A stretch of 64,000 nucleotides of DNA from Topomyia yanbarensis (Eukaryota > Arthropoda > Insecta > Diptera > Culicidae): assembly GCF_030247195.1 (NCBI RefSeq), contig NC_080670.1, positions 208,928,546 to 208,992,545 of the forward strand, given 5' to 3'. Every line of letters begins with the position of its first letter. Position 1 is the stretch's first letter. Below the pieces are notes generated by a model. That model saw only the letters and a program-made list of their open reading frames with translations, did not search any database and was not told where the DNA came from. Shown here piece by piece: positions 12,260 through 24,500 of this stretch. The translations under genes and the position numbers were made by a program.

Positions 12260-12530
12260 ACGACTCAGTGGTCTGCAGATATCGGAAAGCTGATGAAGCA
12301 CAACAGACTACACTGGGCTGGGCGTGTATGGCGAATGCTGGAAGAGTTAGCGTCATATTTAACAAAGAACATAAAATATGTCGTCAACTTCAGGGTAGAC
12401 CCAGCACTGTCTAGTCGTCTGTAATCTAGGGAGAGGCACATACGACGGGTGTATGAAGAGATTGGAACCCAAGATCAAGGAGTCTGGAAGCTACCTATTT
12501 CGTAAGGAAATCACGTCAACATCAACCGAG
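12260..12530 (+). mobile_element. Degenerate LINE tail fragment (weak)
   Basis: Fragments in different frames (around LMKHNRLHWAGRVWRM and a segment near 12425-12500) resemble the C-terminal end of insect non-LTR retrotransposon polyproteins. Frameshifts and stops break it. The similarity is recalled by eye and short, so confidence is low. Confidence 0.3.
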
Positions 12531-12949
12531 AGCTGCCAGTTCCATGTTTCTGTTGATCCCACAGTTTGCAGTTTACCACAATTGTCTGGTTGAAAGGGTG
12601 TGAGGAATCCCTGGATTGCGCAAGAGTTATCAAAGACGAAACCGAAAAAAAATCATCGCTACCTCTTCGACATACTACACTAACTCAATATCATTAATAC
12701 TAGTTGAAGATATCCCACTCGGATTCCGAGGTAGAGTCCAACTCTGAAGAAACAAAAAAGCTAATGTCTGAATTTAAGCCTCGGTCAAACCAAGTCTCGC
12801 TTTGGGCAGACAGGTGACTATTGGAAGCACGATTCCAACGAAATCTCCATGGAGATAAACTGCTCCAGAACATTCAAGGCACAGGTGGTAGTCGTGAATT
12901 TCGTTCATGGTCGGGTAGTGTCAGGAAGGTCTTCCCACGATCAACCCAT

Positions 12950-14290
12950 TGCTCTAATCGTCGCAAATGTTGCCACCGTCAACGACATGCAGCATCTAAT
13001 GGAGAGGTATGGGTAAATTGAAGAAGATAACACTAACGACGTACTAATCCGTCGAAGAAGCTGCCTGCGAGGAACACTTCCGCCACACGGTAACCCGCCA
13101 CGCTGAAGGTCGATACGTAGTTTGACTGCCATTGAAGCATATTGACTAGCCTCGTTGACAACCGTTGCGCCACCGTCCATCATTTTCACCAGCTAGAAGG
13201 ACGTCTACCCCGCAATCCTGTCTTGCATTACCAGTATCGAGTCTTTGTCGAGAAACAGCACGTCACATCACGCGGCAGTCCACTCCACGTCAGAGAATTG
13301 TTTGGTGAGTTTTTTCCTGGCATTTCGACGAAAACCTTAGAACTAAAGATCGGTACATACGGTACAGCCAGCGTACCTCACATTTAGAGTTCCTCGGTCA
13401 ATGTCCGTCGAGTATCCTGAAGCAGCTGAAGTCCTGCTCAAGCATTTTTGTCTTGACGACCTTTTCTTTTTAGATCCGCTTGGTCTTGTCGGACCCTTCA
13501 TTACAACCGTCAAAATGTTTTTACAGACTCTCTGGATCTTGAAGTATGACGACGATGTGGACCTGGGATAACGAACTACTTGCGCATCGATCCCCAATCC
13601 CGTAGCGGTCCAGCTCCATCTTTTCTGCGATACTCCAGAATACGCATACGGCACGGGGGTCTACGTCCGATCGGCAGATCCTTCTGGAGCAGTTAAGGTT
13701 TCTCTACTGACTGCCAAATCGTAAGTTGCATCCCTGAAAAACAGAGCATTCCGCAACTAGATCTTTACGGTGACCCGCTGTTAGCTGAACTTGACGAGAA
13801 GGTAAAGTTCTCGCTTCCAATCTCTGTTTTTTTTGGGTCAATCCTACCATTGTCCAAAGTCGGTTAAACTCTTCTCCGTCGACTTGGACCACGGTCGTGG
13901 TAAAACGAGTCTCAAAGATTCAAACCGCTACATAAAAGTGCTCTTGGAATCACGTGGCAAGTCAGCAAAACCCACCAGATCGAATTTCCTGCGGTATATC
14001 CGTAGAAACCCTTCTACAATACGATCATTGTTGCCAAGGATCCCAGTTTGCTGAACAATCAAAGCGATTGGACAATTGAACAATTCAACGCCATTCAGCA
14101 CCTCGAAGTCCTCGTAGAAGCATAAAAAGCACCGGCTGCAACAGTTTCGGCTACCGTCGAAGAAGAATTTTTCGATGCAATCGTCGAAAGTTTCTCCAAT
14201 TTCCAACAAATGGCCCGAGTGATCGCGTGCTGTTTCTTTAAAACTGTCGAAAAACTTTCACGGCACGAGCGAAATCAGTACCCCTCACGA
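12950..14290 (+). mobile_element. Decayed Bel/Pao LTR-retrotransposon pol fragment
   Basis: Three segments in changing frames match the Bel/Pao pol order. First, EEHFRHTVTRHAEGRYVV and then RLPRNPVLHYQYRVF, from the region before the reverse transcriptase core. Second, an RNase H-like stretch, FCDTPEYAYGTGVYVRSAD then VSLLTAK, at about 13622-13725. Third, PSTWTTVVVKRVSKIQ and a degenerate WNHVAS..NPPDRIS at about 13880-13990, as found before the integrase. Much of the reverse transcriptase core is missing, and stops and frameshifts are frequent. This is an old, dead copy lying just beyond the sv 3' end. No LTR pair was identified. Confidence 0.7.
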
Positions 14291-14423
14291 CCGTCGAGCG
14301 ACATGAAGTAAAGAAACGACGTTCATCTGACTGATTCAACATCAAAGCATAGCCAAAGAGTACAAGACTCTCCAATACGTGCAACCGTATCCCTCTTTGA
14401 CGGCCAGACTCGAGTCGGTGATT

Positions 14424-17400
14424 ACACCGTCAATCTCCACGTCTCGTGTAGGTACTTATACACGGTCAGGTCAGGTTATTTGCAATTTATATTGCATTAG
14501 GTGATTCAACATTGAGGTGACGCAAATTTGGTGGGACGTTAGAAAGAGCAACATCATTCAAATTTAAGATCGATGAATATAAAGGCCGTATTCTTCTAGT
14601 GTAACGTACCAAGCAAAATGAAAGGTTCATTTTGAGGACGTATTAAAATATATGATTTTTTTGGAAAAAATGGATAGTTAAAATATCTATCATTCAATTC
14701 GGACACGTTTATCCTTGAAGCTGTAAAAGTGTGTAGAATCCTCATAATGGACATGGAAGCTGAAAAACTGTTCAAGTCAACGGGACTTGAAATCAAATAA
14801 GGCTTCAAACCTTTTTAAACCTACACAAATACTACTTGTAGTTTTTTACGGTATTCTAACAACAAAAGTTCGGCACATTTCTGAATATGGTTGATATGAG
14901 TCTCGGCTGCTTAGGACTACAGAAATAATGCCCCCATTTTTTCTGTGGTCACTACGCGTACTTGCTCTGGAACAGTCAGCAATTGTACGTCATTACGGGG
15001 GTTATATATAGGAGACTGGATGACGTGCTGTACAGGAATCATAGCTGATTCCGGCGCTAGAGGCGATCATTTTTGGGCTGTTGTTAAGGGAGTAAGTGGC
15101 CTACGGAAAACACTGGAACACTTCTGAACGGCTGAGGTGAACTATTCAGGGTCCTATTGATGGGTAGATCCGGTCGGACGTAGAACCGTTAGGAGACCCC
15201 AACGAGCCTGGGGATTTAAAGCACTGTGGATATACAGCATTGTCGAGATCTTAGCAAGTGACATTATCCGCCGTCGGTTGCCTGGTGGCTGAATGTTCTG
15301 TGGTTTCCAGTAAGGTACGGGGAGTGACTGCGTAGGTTAAGATGAGATTACTCGAGACCCCGAACAGGGTTGGCGTGGGTGTGACTAGGTTTCTCTAGGT
15401 ATTTGTTTCTGCCATGATCTTTGTCCTTCCTTTGCTCTTTCCTGGGCTGCTGATATGTCCATCGGTTGTGATGTCGGTGTTAGAGAACACCTTTTTTGAG
15501 AGTCGTCCATCTGGAACTGTAGTGCTGGATTCGCCGATGCTTGGAAGAGCCAGAATCACACGAATCGCCAGGAAATGTGGCCCAACCCCAACTGGCACCG
15601 TCTAAGTAAATAACAAGAACACTCGAGAACAACAGTATTCAATAGAAGTAAAAGCAGCGAAGTTATTATCAACGCTCATGGCGTATACGACTACTAACTA
15701 ACTACTATTGAAAAGGCGGTGTAGATGGTGATAGGCAATTACTACTTGTATGCAGTCATCAGAAAACTGCTCGCTAGCACTACATTTTTTTGCCGAAGTG
15801 AGCTAGCTTACGTATGAGTACGTGGCCTACCTTCCAATGGAATGGAAATGATTGGTGCACTGTTTTGGTAGCTTCCAAAACAAGCCACTTACTATACCGC
15901 CGGTCGCTTCTAAATTGTGGGTCGTTTAATTATTGTCGCACCAAGCACGCGCTTCGGTTGGTAACGAGGATCAAGCCTGCTAGGAAGTTGTGGGGAACGA
16001 ATCTTCAATCAATCTGGGCACTATACCGATATCGATATTGATCGCATTCTAGTATCTGGCTGAGGTGGGGAGCCCTCGAAACGGCCAACTTCATACTTAA
16101 AGTTTAGTTTTCTGTAATCACACCGTCAATCTCCACATCTCGTGCTGATACATATACGCGATACTCTAACGGGCAGACATGATCGCAAGTACCCACGTTT
16201 GCCAGCTTAAAATCAGGTTAGATACTTAAATACCAAAGTTCGCACATTCTACCTATTAGCAGACGCTGAAGTGGAGTTGGATCACGCTACCTAGATAAAA
16301 AGCGACTAGCTCAGTTTTCTTCCGCACCTTCCACAACTAGATACTCAACTGTTTAATCCAAATGGACAAACAGTGCAAATTAGATTGTAACGGTCTTTGC
16401 GAATCTATAGCTCTACGTCCTGTGACAGGAACCATGCTCTCATCTGCTAGTTGCGTCGTCAGGTACATTATTTTTGCATGACAGGAGTGCAACTGTGCTA
16501 TCATCAAAAAAGGTGAGTCAATTGTGTAGTGCGTCGGCGACATTTCGCACTCTATTTCCGGCATAGTAACAAAGTCCGGGCATACCTTCATTGCAAAGTC
16601 GGACAGTGTTCAATGAATGTCTCTCTCAATAAACCATCGTCAAGCCGGTGCCAATATCCGCTTTTTTCTTGGCACAGAGCAAACTTCTGAAATTTTTCAG
16701 CTCGAATTTCTTTGGTGTTCCACCAACATGCTTCTGAATTCGTTTATACGCTTAATATCTTACCGTGGGAGAATTGTTGTAAGAAGTGATTTAAGAGATT
16801 AAGAAATATGTTGGAATTTGCGACATTTTAAAATGGCGTCATACTTCGATTTTGGTCATCTATTTGTCAACCCCATCACGTGTGCAGAAAGGCTTTCTTG
16901 GGTAACCCATAAATACCATTGCAGCAATAACATATTGAACTTGGTGTCATGAACCTTAAGGAATGTGCAGAGAATAGAGAATTAACGACATTTATTACGC
17001 TTGTAGATCTGAAATCCTGCACTTCAGAGTTCCGGGATAACCAGAACTATCAATTGAACTCAATAACACAATCAATTTAGTACTGTGAGTTTCCATGAGT
17101 AGAGTAGAGTAGGGTTAAGTAGGTTACTTTTTTGGCGCTCGTGTAAGATTAAGAAATGTGTTGGAATTTGATGATTTAATCCACAATGTCAAAAAACTTC
17201 AGCAGTCCACCTTCTGGTAGTAAATTGAGAATTGTTTGGGATGGAATTAAAATATTCAGTACCAGTACTATTTCTTTTTTTCAAACTTCACTACCGGAGA
17301 TATCTTAAATCCTATACTATAAAGTTCTTAAATTCTTTCTTTCCCTAGAACCCCTATGGTTAGCAAAAGAAAACAAAAGATCTTGTAGAAAAAAAATATG

Positions 17401-19060
17401 TGGAGTCTAGCCACAATAAAGACATTCTCAGCATCTCTCAAGCAATCATGTTTCTGATTATACTCTCCGCTTTTACCGCACCGTGCCTATTGTCACAGTA
17501 GGTGGGGCCGTATGACCCAACTTTTAACATTTGGTGCAGCTCATCAACCGTGGTACAAAAAAAGAAACCGGCAGACGAACCTTATCAATATAGACGCGAC
17601 TACGCAGAGCAGACCCAACAAAAGACACTCGAAAGAAGTCTGATGGGGAATAAATTTTCAGCCCATCTACGCATGATACCAAATGCAATCGGTCGGATTG
17701 TAGTATCTTAACTAGCTGATGCGAAGAGTCATTGAAACGGCAAAATTCATGCTTCAGTTTTGATCTACAAACTCGAACCGATAACCACACCGTCAATCTC
17801 CACGTCACGTGATGGTACATATATGCGGGTTTTCAATGTGAAAATCTGACCACGAGATCCCAAGGACCGGTCGGTACCCTGATGGTTAGTCTATAAATGA
17901 CACTGGGCAATTGGAGAAGATGATCGACATTTTGTGATACAGAAAAAGAGATGGACGGAAGTAGGAGTGACAAATTCGGTGTAATGTATTACCCACCTAT
18001 ATGTCGGGTAAACGAACATTAAAAAAATCTAATTCTAAAATAAAACAATACCTCCAAAAAATTTAAGGGCAAAAGTTTCTCGCTAACCACAAGTGACACG
18101 TAGGTTGAACGTGCTATCCGCTCTTCGTATTAATCCGTAGATATAATTCGAAAGCCTCCCTTTTCTCGTATACGATGAACGCTTGAACAACTTTCGCACA
18201 CTAGCACGCACAAGTAACTCTAAACCTTCATTTCCTAGCGAAACAGCACAATGACATATATTGTTTAACGTGGATGTGGGTTTCTTTAAGAATCACTTTC
18301 TGTTGTCCATAGTAACTCTATTGAGATTAATGATTCGTTGGTTTATTACTTGTGCTAAAGATGTTAGGAGATTCGGACAAAGGTTGGACCTTGCTCTCTG
18401 ATACAGCCTCGATTCTTATCTCTGCCATTGTTCACCCATTACTCTTTCCTGGCGTTTACGGCTGCCTCTTAATCACTGCTCACCGTCTTTTCCGAAGCGT
18501 TTCAGCTGCAAAAAAGAAAGGCCCCTTATTATATCACCAGCTCCTTCTCAAATTTAATATAAATTATACAGTGTTTCGCCTGAGCATCAACATTCTTTCT
18601 CTCATCACAGATTAGGGATCGTTTGTGATCGTGACGAATAAGCATTCAACCCATCTACACACAACACCGATATTGCTCGCATTCTAGTAATTGGCTGAAG
18701 TAAGTAGTTGTCGGAATGGCCAACTACATACTTCAATTTTTGTCTTCGATGACAACACCGTCAATCTCAACGTCACGTGAAGATACATATACGCGGTACA
18801 CTAACGCGTAAAAGATGAGCACAAGTAACCGCGTTTGGTAACTTCAGGTCAGACAAAACAACATGAATCTTGTTTGATCTAATACTAATATTAAATTTAG
18901 GTTGCTGCTGAACAGCGTTTCGTTAAGTCCTTCGCAATTTATAGTACATTAGGTAGACCCTTAGAAAGAGCAATATCATTCAAAGTTTCTTTAAACAAGG
19001 TTAATGTGGATGTGGGTCTCCCGAAACTCAGATTCTGTTATCTGTAGTCATTCTATTGAG
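14424..19060. repeat. Region of at least four degenerate copies of one dispersed repeat
   Basis: The motif acaccgtcaatctccacgtc occurs, with small changes, at 14424, 16120, 17787 and 18755. Copies 2-4 share a further ~100 bp before it (forms of cgcattctagtatctggctga and cggccaacttcatacttaa). Copies 2 and 4 share sequence after it (atacatatacgcg, then a stretch ending in caggt). Other related pairs lie at 14500/18920 (attaggt..agaaagagcaacatcattcaaa), 18262/19003 (gtggatgtgggt) and 15410/18420/19100 (tctgccatg with cctttgctctttcctgg variants). The copies are partial and shuffled; the family is not identified and no coding gene is seen. Confidence 0.6.
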
Positions 19061-19577
19061 TTGAATCACCCGTAGATTTCGTACCTTGCGGTTTTTTTTC
19101 TGCCATGACCGTTGCGCTTCCTTCGCTCTTATGTTGTTTGCCTCTTATTCAGAGCTGACCACGGTAGCTAATAAAGGGTTTCTGTTCCGGAAGGTCGCTG
19201 CTTGGATGATGTTGGAGGAAGGGATTTGTTTTGGATACCAATTCGTCCTAGTCTTATGGCCTAGATTCCTAGATAATACGTACGTTTGGGGTAACTTGTT
19301 CCACTGGCACTTTTTTCGAAGATAGATCTTATCTCGAAGGAGATGCTCTTCCCAATGTTGATCTTTGGAGCGTTCTTCCTTCAGCCAGGCCGTACATGAC
19401 TGCTACGGGTCGAGTAGAATCCTTCAAGTCCTCTTTTAAGTGTCGTTTTCAATGGAATGGAGACCAGTTTATTGTCTGATGAGTCCTCACGTTCTTCCTC
19501 AAACATGCTTCGTGTCGTTGTACGGGAGCCTCTCGAACATCGAACCCAAGCGAACGGTGTACAAATCTAGTTCAACC

Positions 19578-19722
19578 ATCCGTGTACGTACACCGGGTGC
19601 GTACACGAGAACAATGTACACAAGGCAAAAAGACTCACTAGCGTTGAGTCACCCATGATGAGAGTGAGAAAGAGAAACCTAGTGCCTCGAACCTACGTGT
19701 ACGCACACCGTGTACGTACATG
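19578..19722. repeat. Inverted repeat rich in GTACGT/GTACAC
   Basis: The arm at about 19578-19606 (ccgtgtacgtacaccgggtg and following) is nearly the reverse complement of 19693-19722 (acgtgtacgcacaccgtgta and following). The ~87-bp loop contains a smaller palindrome, actca..tgagt, at 19632-19648. It could extrude a strong hairpin. The type of element is unknown. Confidence 0.5.
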
Positions 19723-19749
19723 CTGTTTAGTTGTGCAGGCGAACATGTG

Positions 19750-21267
19750 TATGTGTTTAGGTACGAAATGGCGTGTTTAATATGAGTACAGAACCAGAGC
19801 GAACATTGTGTGCGATGTGCATATGGGAAGACTGACTGCCGGTCTAAGATCCACGAACCTGGAAGTTTGAAATACATTCGGCCATGATTCGAAACACCCG
19901 GCTCGTTCGGTCACGATGACAATGATGATGATGTATTAGGAACAGGCTTGTCAGTAAACGTAGTCAAATCATTCACTGCAATATTTTACCCTCATCAGCA
20001 AGGTCTGTTGATCGATGATATCTTCTGATTATTAGAGCAGAGCTTAGAGAAAAAAGAATCGTATTTCATTGAAAGAAAATACTCTTGCACTGATCTGCAG
20101 AATCTTCAGTTGGAATCAGAGCCGTGGTGAGTTTTAAATAACCTCTCTCTTCCCCGTCTTTCGAGGTTTCCTATACTAGTTTCAAATCCTCTTTGTTGCA
20201 ATACATGCATCTACGAATTAGTACTTTCTCAGTCGTTTCGCGAGATCATGTTTACCGAATAAAACACGACTCGAAAATATTAATAATAAAGAACTAGTCA
20301 ATCGATGGAACACATGGAAATGTTCCAGAGAGCCAGCTCAATAAATTCAAAAGCCCAATTCTTCAACTATAGCCTCATCAACGCACCAACTAACCCTTTT
20401 TTTTATCAAATTTGTCATCCATCAGAGCACTTCTCCGAAGAAAACAATCACCGGATTTTGTTGTTTTAGGTTTTTTTTTCGATAACAATCTCCATGATGT
20501 TGTTTGGATTCTATTTCGCCTGCTGTTTATAATAAAATTCTCAATAATCAAAAAACTGACAAAACAATATAATTATCTATCTGTTTTCAGTATAGCAGTT
20601 CTCGTTTTCTTCTTCTGCTTGTTGTAATGCTTTTTTTTCTCTCTCTCTTTTTTCGCACGTTCGTACCATTTACAAATTCACAATTATGGCAAATCAGTTA
20701 CAAAACATTGTGTTTTTGTATTGGTTTCTTCTTCTTCGTCTTCTATACGCTAATATATCTTTCTTTCGCTTGCTTTCAGTTTAGGAACTTTCACATTACA
20801 TTTGATGCGGGGATTTTTCTTCACGGTTTAGTTTGTATATCAAAATAGTCTTTCTTTAGAAAATAGTAACTTTTTTATCGCGGGAGGAAGAGAAAATGTT
20901 CTTCATTCATAGGAAATGCTGTGTCAATTTTTAAACCGAACAAAAAAAAGAAATGCGTTTTTTTTAAAAAAGGGACCAAAACATAAGAGAAAGCGCCAGC
21001 GCTACACTTACCTAGATAACGAACAAAAAATTTTTAGAGGTTATTGGAATGTTAGGTAATCACTGGGAGATAATATTAAAAGTAAGTCCTGAGGAATGTT
21101 AAGAAATAAGGTCGGAAACGAGCTGTTCAGTAGAAGCTAGGATACCGATACGCGGACCCAAAAGGATCATAGCTCGTAACGGAACCTGGCGTGGATAGCG
21201 TGAGTAGCGGCGGCGTTGGCGCTAGCGGGACAACAAAAGCTCAATGATACTCGGAAAAGGCCTACCA
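19750..21267 (-). other. zfh2: Region downstream of zfh2, including probable 3' UTR
   Basis: Sequence next to the zfh2 stop (21270-21268) is GC-moderate for about 150 bp and then becomes very T-rich on the + strand (20400-20870). No coding exon and no clear AATAAA on the minus strand were found. A third homeodomain exon was looked for here and not seen. Confidence 0.35.
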
Positions 21268-21579
21268 TTAGAAGGGGCAGTCGTTTTCGCGCGGCTGAAA
21301 GTCCCGCCGGCTAACGTCCAGGCTCGAATCGGAGTCCTCGCTACCGCTGGTGAAGGAATGCGCGATCTGAGCTGCCGCCAGTTGAGCCTTGGCCGAACGT
21401 TTGTTGCTTTCCTCCTTGAAGCAGTGGTTCTTCTGATGACGGATCAGCTCGTAGTAACGCTGGAACACCAGGTTGCACTTCTTGCAGGTGTAGTTGATGT
21501 TGATGGCCTTCTTCTCGTCCGTCTCGAACGTCGGGTTCGGCTGGTTCTCGTAGATTTTGCGCTGCTTCTGGCGGGCGTT
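21268..21579 (-). CDS. zfh2: zfh2 coding exon 6 (end of homeodomain 2, last finger, stop)
   Basis: The exon starts with [14 protein letters not shown], which completes the recognition helix of homeodomain 2. One C2H2 finger, [20 protein letters not shown] then NHC, and an Ala/Gln stretch follow, then an acidic Ser-rich tail ending RENDCPF and a TAA stop. I see no strong donor (AG|GTRAGT) before the stop, which would be needed to continue to the family's third homeodomain. Confidence 0.85.
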   Translation of the reverse strand, partial: NARQKQRKIYENQPNPTFETDEKKAININYTCKKCNLVFQRYYELIRHQKNHCFKEESNKRSAKAQLAAAQIAHSFTSGSEDSDSSLDVSRRDFQPRENDCPF

Positions 21580-24500
21580 CTGTTTTTTTTGTTTTCAAAA
21601 GGGCGAAAGCAACAAACCCATATAGATCTGGATGAGATAATCGAAGGTTAAAAGTCCCTAAACTCACCTGGAACCACACGACGATTACCCGGGGTGACAG
21701 CATCAACAGTTTGCTCAGATACTCCAGATCGCTATCCTTCGGGTAGGAGTTGTTCTCGAAGAACTCCTGCAGTACCTTGATCTGGTAGTCGGTGAAGCGG
21801 GTTCGGTTGGCACGTTTCCCATTCGAGCAGGTGATCGCTTGATTCTGCGCCATCTGCTGGTGCATTCCGCTGGTGATCGACGATGGTGGAGACAGAACCG
21901 GACTCTCGATGGGACTTGGGATTTTGATTTCTTCCATCAGAACCGGTGTGCCGAGAGGGCGAGCTTCCATGTGCTTCTTCAGAGAGATGGCACTGGGAGG
22001 GCGCATTGGGAGGGGGCTTGAATTGCTGGAATCAATCTGAAGATCGGCTGGGATGGGGGATGCGTTCGAGGAGGTTTCGGATTTGATTTTTTTCTTCTTG
22101 TTCGACATGAGCTCTTTGCCAAGGTTGTTCAGATTCAGATCGGGAGCTTGGGAGAAAAAATTGGCAACGTTAGCTTGGAGCTGGGATGCTTGCTCATGTT
22201 GGGCCTGGAAGTCGTTAGCGAAGTTATCCGGGAATAGATTCTTATTCAGCTGAAAGTTACCCAGCTCCTGATTGGCCTGGTGCTTGGACAAGGACTCCAT
22301 CAGGGATTTGGAAAAACTTTGCTTCATTTCGTTCATCTTCAGATCGACCGCATTCTGGGAGATGTCCTGGGAGTCGTTGGATTTGAACGAGGTGTCCAAA
22401 TCGACGACCTTCGTTTCACCGGTTCGTTCGTATTCTTCCACGTTCAGCTTCGTGGAAGGGGGAATGCTGAAGTTGTACGGACTGTCCTTGGAACGTTGGC
22501 GTTCCTTGAAGAGGGTATTGCGGAACCAGTGCTTGACGACTTTCGGCGGCAGGTTAGCCTTCATGGACATCTCCTGGATGCTTTCTTCGCTCGGCGAATT
22601 GTTGATGTCGAAGTGCGAGCGAAGGATACGCAGCTGTTCGTCGGTGATACGAGTTCGGGCGCGTTTCTGAGTGCAGGGTTGCTGTTGCGGAGGCTGGGGA
22701 GGCATTTTGTTCTCGAGGTTGTGCGCCATTAGGTTCATGTCGAGCGGAGGTTTCCCGTTGAGATTGGACTGTAGCATTCCAGGGGGCAGTTTGGTCTTGT
22801 CGACCGGGATGACCTTCTCGAGGTCAGTTTTTGCCGTTATGTCCGGAACTTTCTGAGGTACAGCACCAAAGTTCAGCTGAGGAGCGAGGTTTAGATAGCT
22901 AAGGGACATGAGGTGATGGAAGTGCATAAAGTTCAGTACGTTCAGGGCGTTCGGGCCGAGTTTGTTGTTCGGATCGGTGGCGAACTGTAGTAGCGAGGCG
23001 TTTTTTAGGAAATTCGGATCCATCAGATTGGCGGTTGGATCCAGCGGGAAGGGTGTTTTCCCTAGCAGGGCTTCCGGATTCAGATCGAACCCTGGAAGGG
23101 GATTTACCTTGGTGAGATCGTTCAAGGCTTGCTGTTGCTGGAAGCTTTCGACGAAGTTCTCCTGCGCAACATTGCTACTGTCCAGGAGCTTCTTCTTGAG
23201 CGCCAAACACTCCGGACTTAGCTCCAGATGGGTCTCCAGCGTAGCTTTATTGTGGAATACTTGGAAGCAGCATTCGCAGAGGACGATTTCTGGTTTGTCC
23301 ATAGCGGGGACACCTGCTGTCGCTAGGCCGAGTGCTCCCATCATAGGATTCAGCATTGGAGGCTGAGGAGTTAGCTGTTGTTGTTGTTGCTGCTGCTGCA
23401 CAGTTTGTTGTTGTTGCTGTAACTCAGCCGGGGACTTCAACTTACGCAACGGTGTGTCGTCGATGAAGTTCGGAGACTCGTGACTTTCCGGAATCGTTTG
23501 AATAAGCGGGAACTCAGATTTCTTTTTACAATCCATATTCTGCAATTGCTGGAAAGAAAAAAACAGATCAGAAATTTCTCCAAAACCGTCCAAAAACGGC
23601 AGATACTCACGTTATTGAACATGCTTCTCTCCTGCAGTCGACAGGCTCGGGTCTGATGCAGCACACTTCGCATGTGGATATCCAGCGTACTACCCTGCGA
23701 GTACGCCACGTTGCAGATGTCACACTTGAACTTCTTCCGGGCAGTCTCCTTCTCTTCCAGATCCTTTCTCTTTTCGCCTCCTTCGCCGAACATCTGCAGC
23801 CCAAAAGGTTTGAAATCCATCGGCGTCCTATCCCCGTGTTCGCACCCATCCCCACCTCCCTCACCCATGGAAGCCCCGATCTGAAACGGAAACTGATGCG
23901 ACGGCTGCTGCTGCTGTTGCTTATCGGACTTGAGCTTCTTCAACTTGTTCAAATGTGACACACTGTTATAATGCACCAACAGGATATTCTTCTGCGTGAA
24001 ACTCTCCATACAGATCGTACACTTGAATGGCCGATTCGGGTTCGTAAACTTCTCCGATTTGATATCGTAGAACAGTTGCTGCTTGTTGACCATCCCGGCT
24101 AGACTGTCCGCTGCGGCTTTTTCCTTCTCTTTCGACATATGGAATGCCGTGGCCATATGTCGCTCGAGAGCTGCCGCGTCGGTGAAGTTGAACCGACAGT
24201 CCGTACAGGCTAGCTTCCCTCCTCCACCCACCCCACCTCCTCCTCCTCCCAATCCTCCTCCTCCGCCACCATCCGAACCATCCAGACTCTTGTCGTAGTA
24301 CAGACTACTCTTGCTACTCATCGACTTCTCACTGAGCCGATCTTCGTCCGCACTGTCCCGCGCCTGACTACGATCCGACTTGGGACTCATCCCGTTTTTG
24401 TTGTTCATCATCTTTCGTTTCAGATCCTTGAAGAAGAGAATGGACGCGGACTCTTGCTGCTGGGTGTCGGTAGCTCCTTTCTGTGCGGTTGATTCCTGCG

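Noticed and set aside
22272..22732. Plus-strand open frames opposite zfh2 homeodomain 1
   Set aside because: Shadow frames of a well-supported minus-strand exon.
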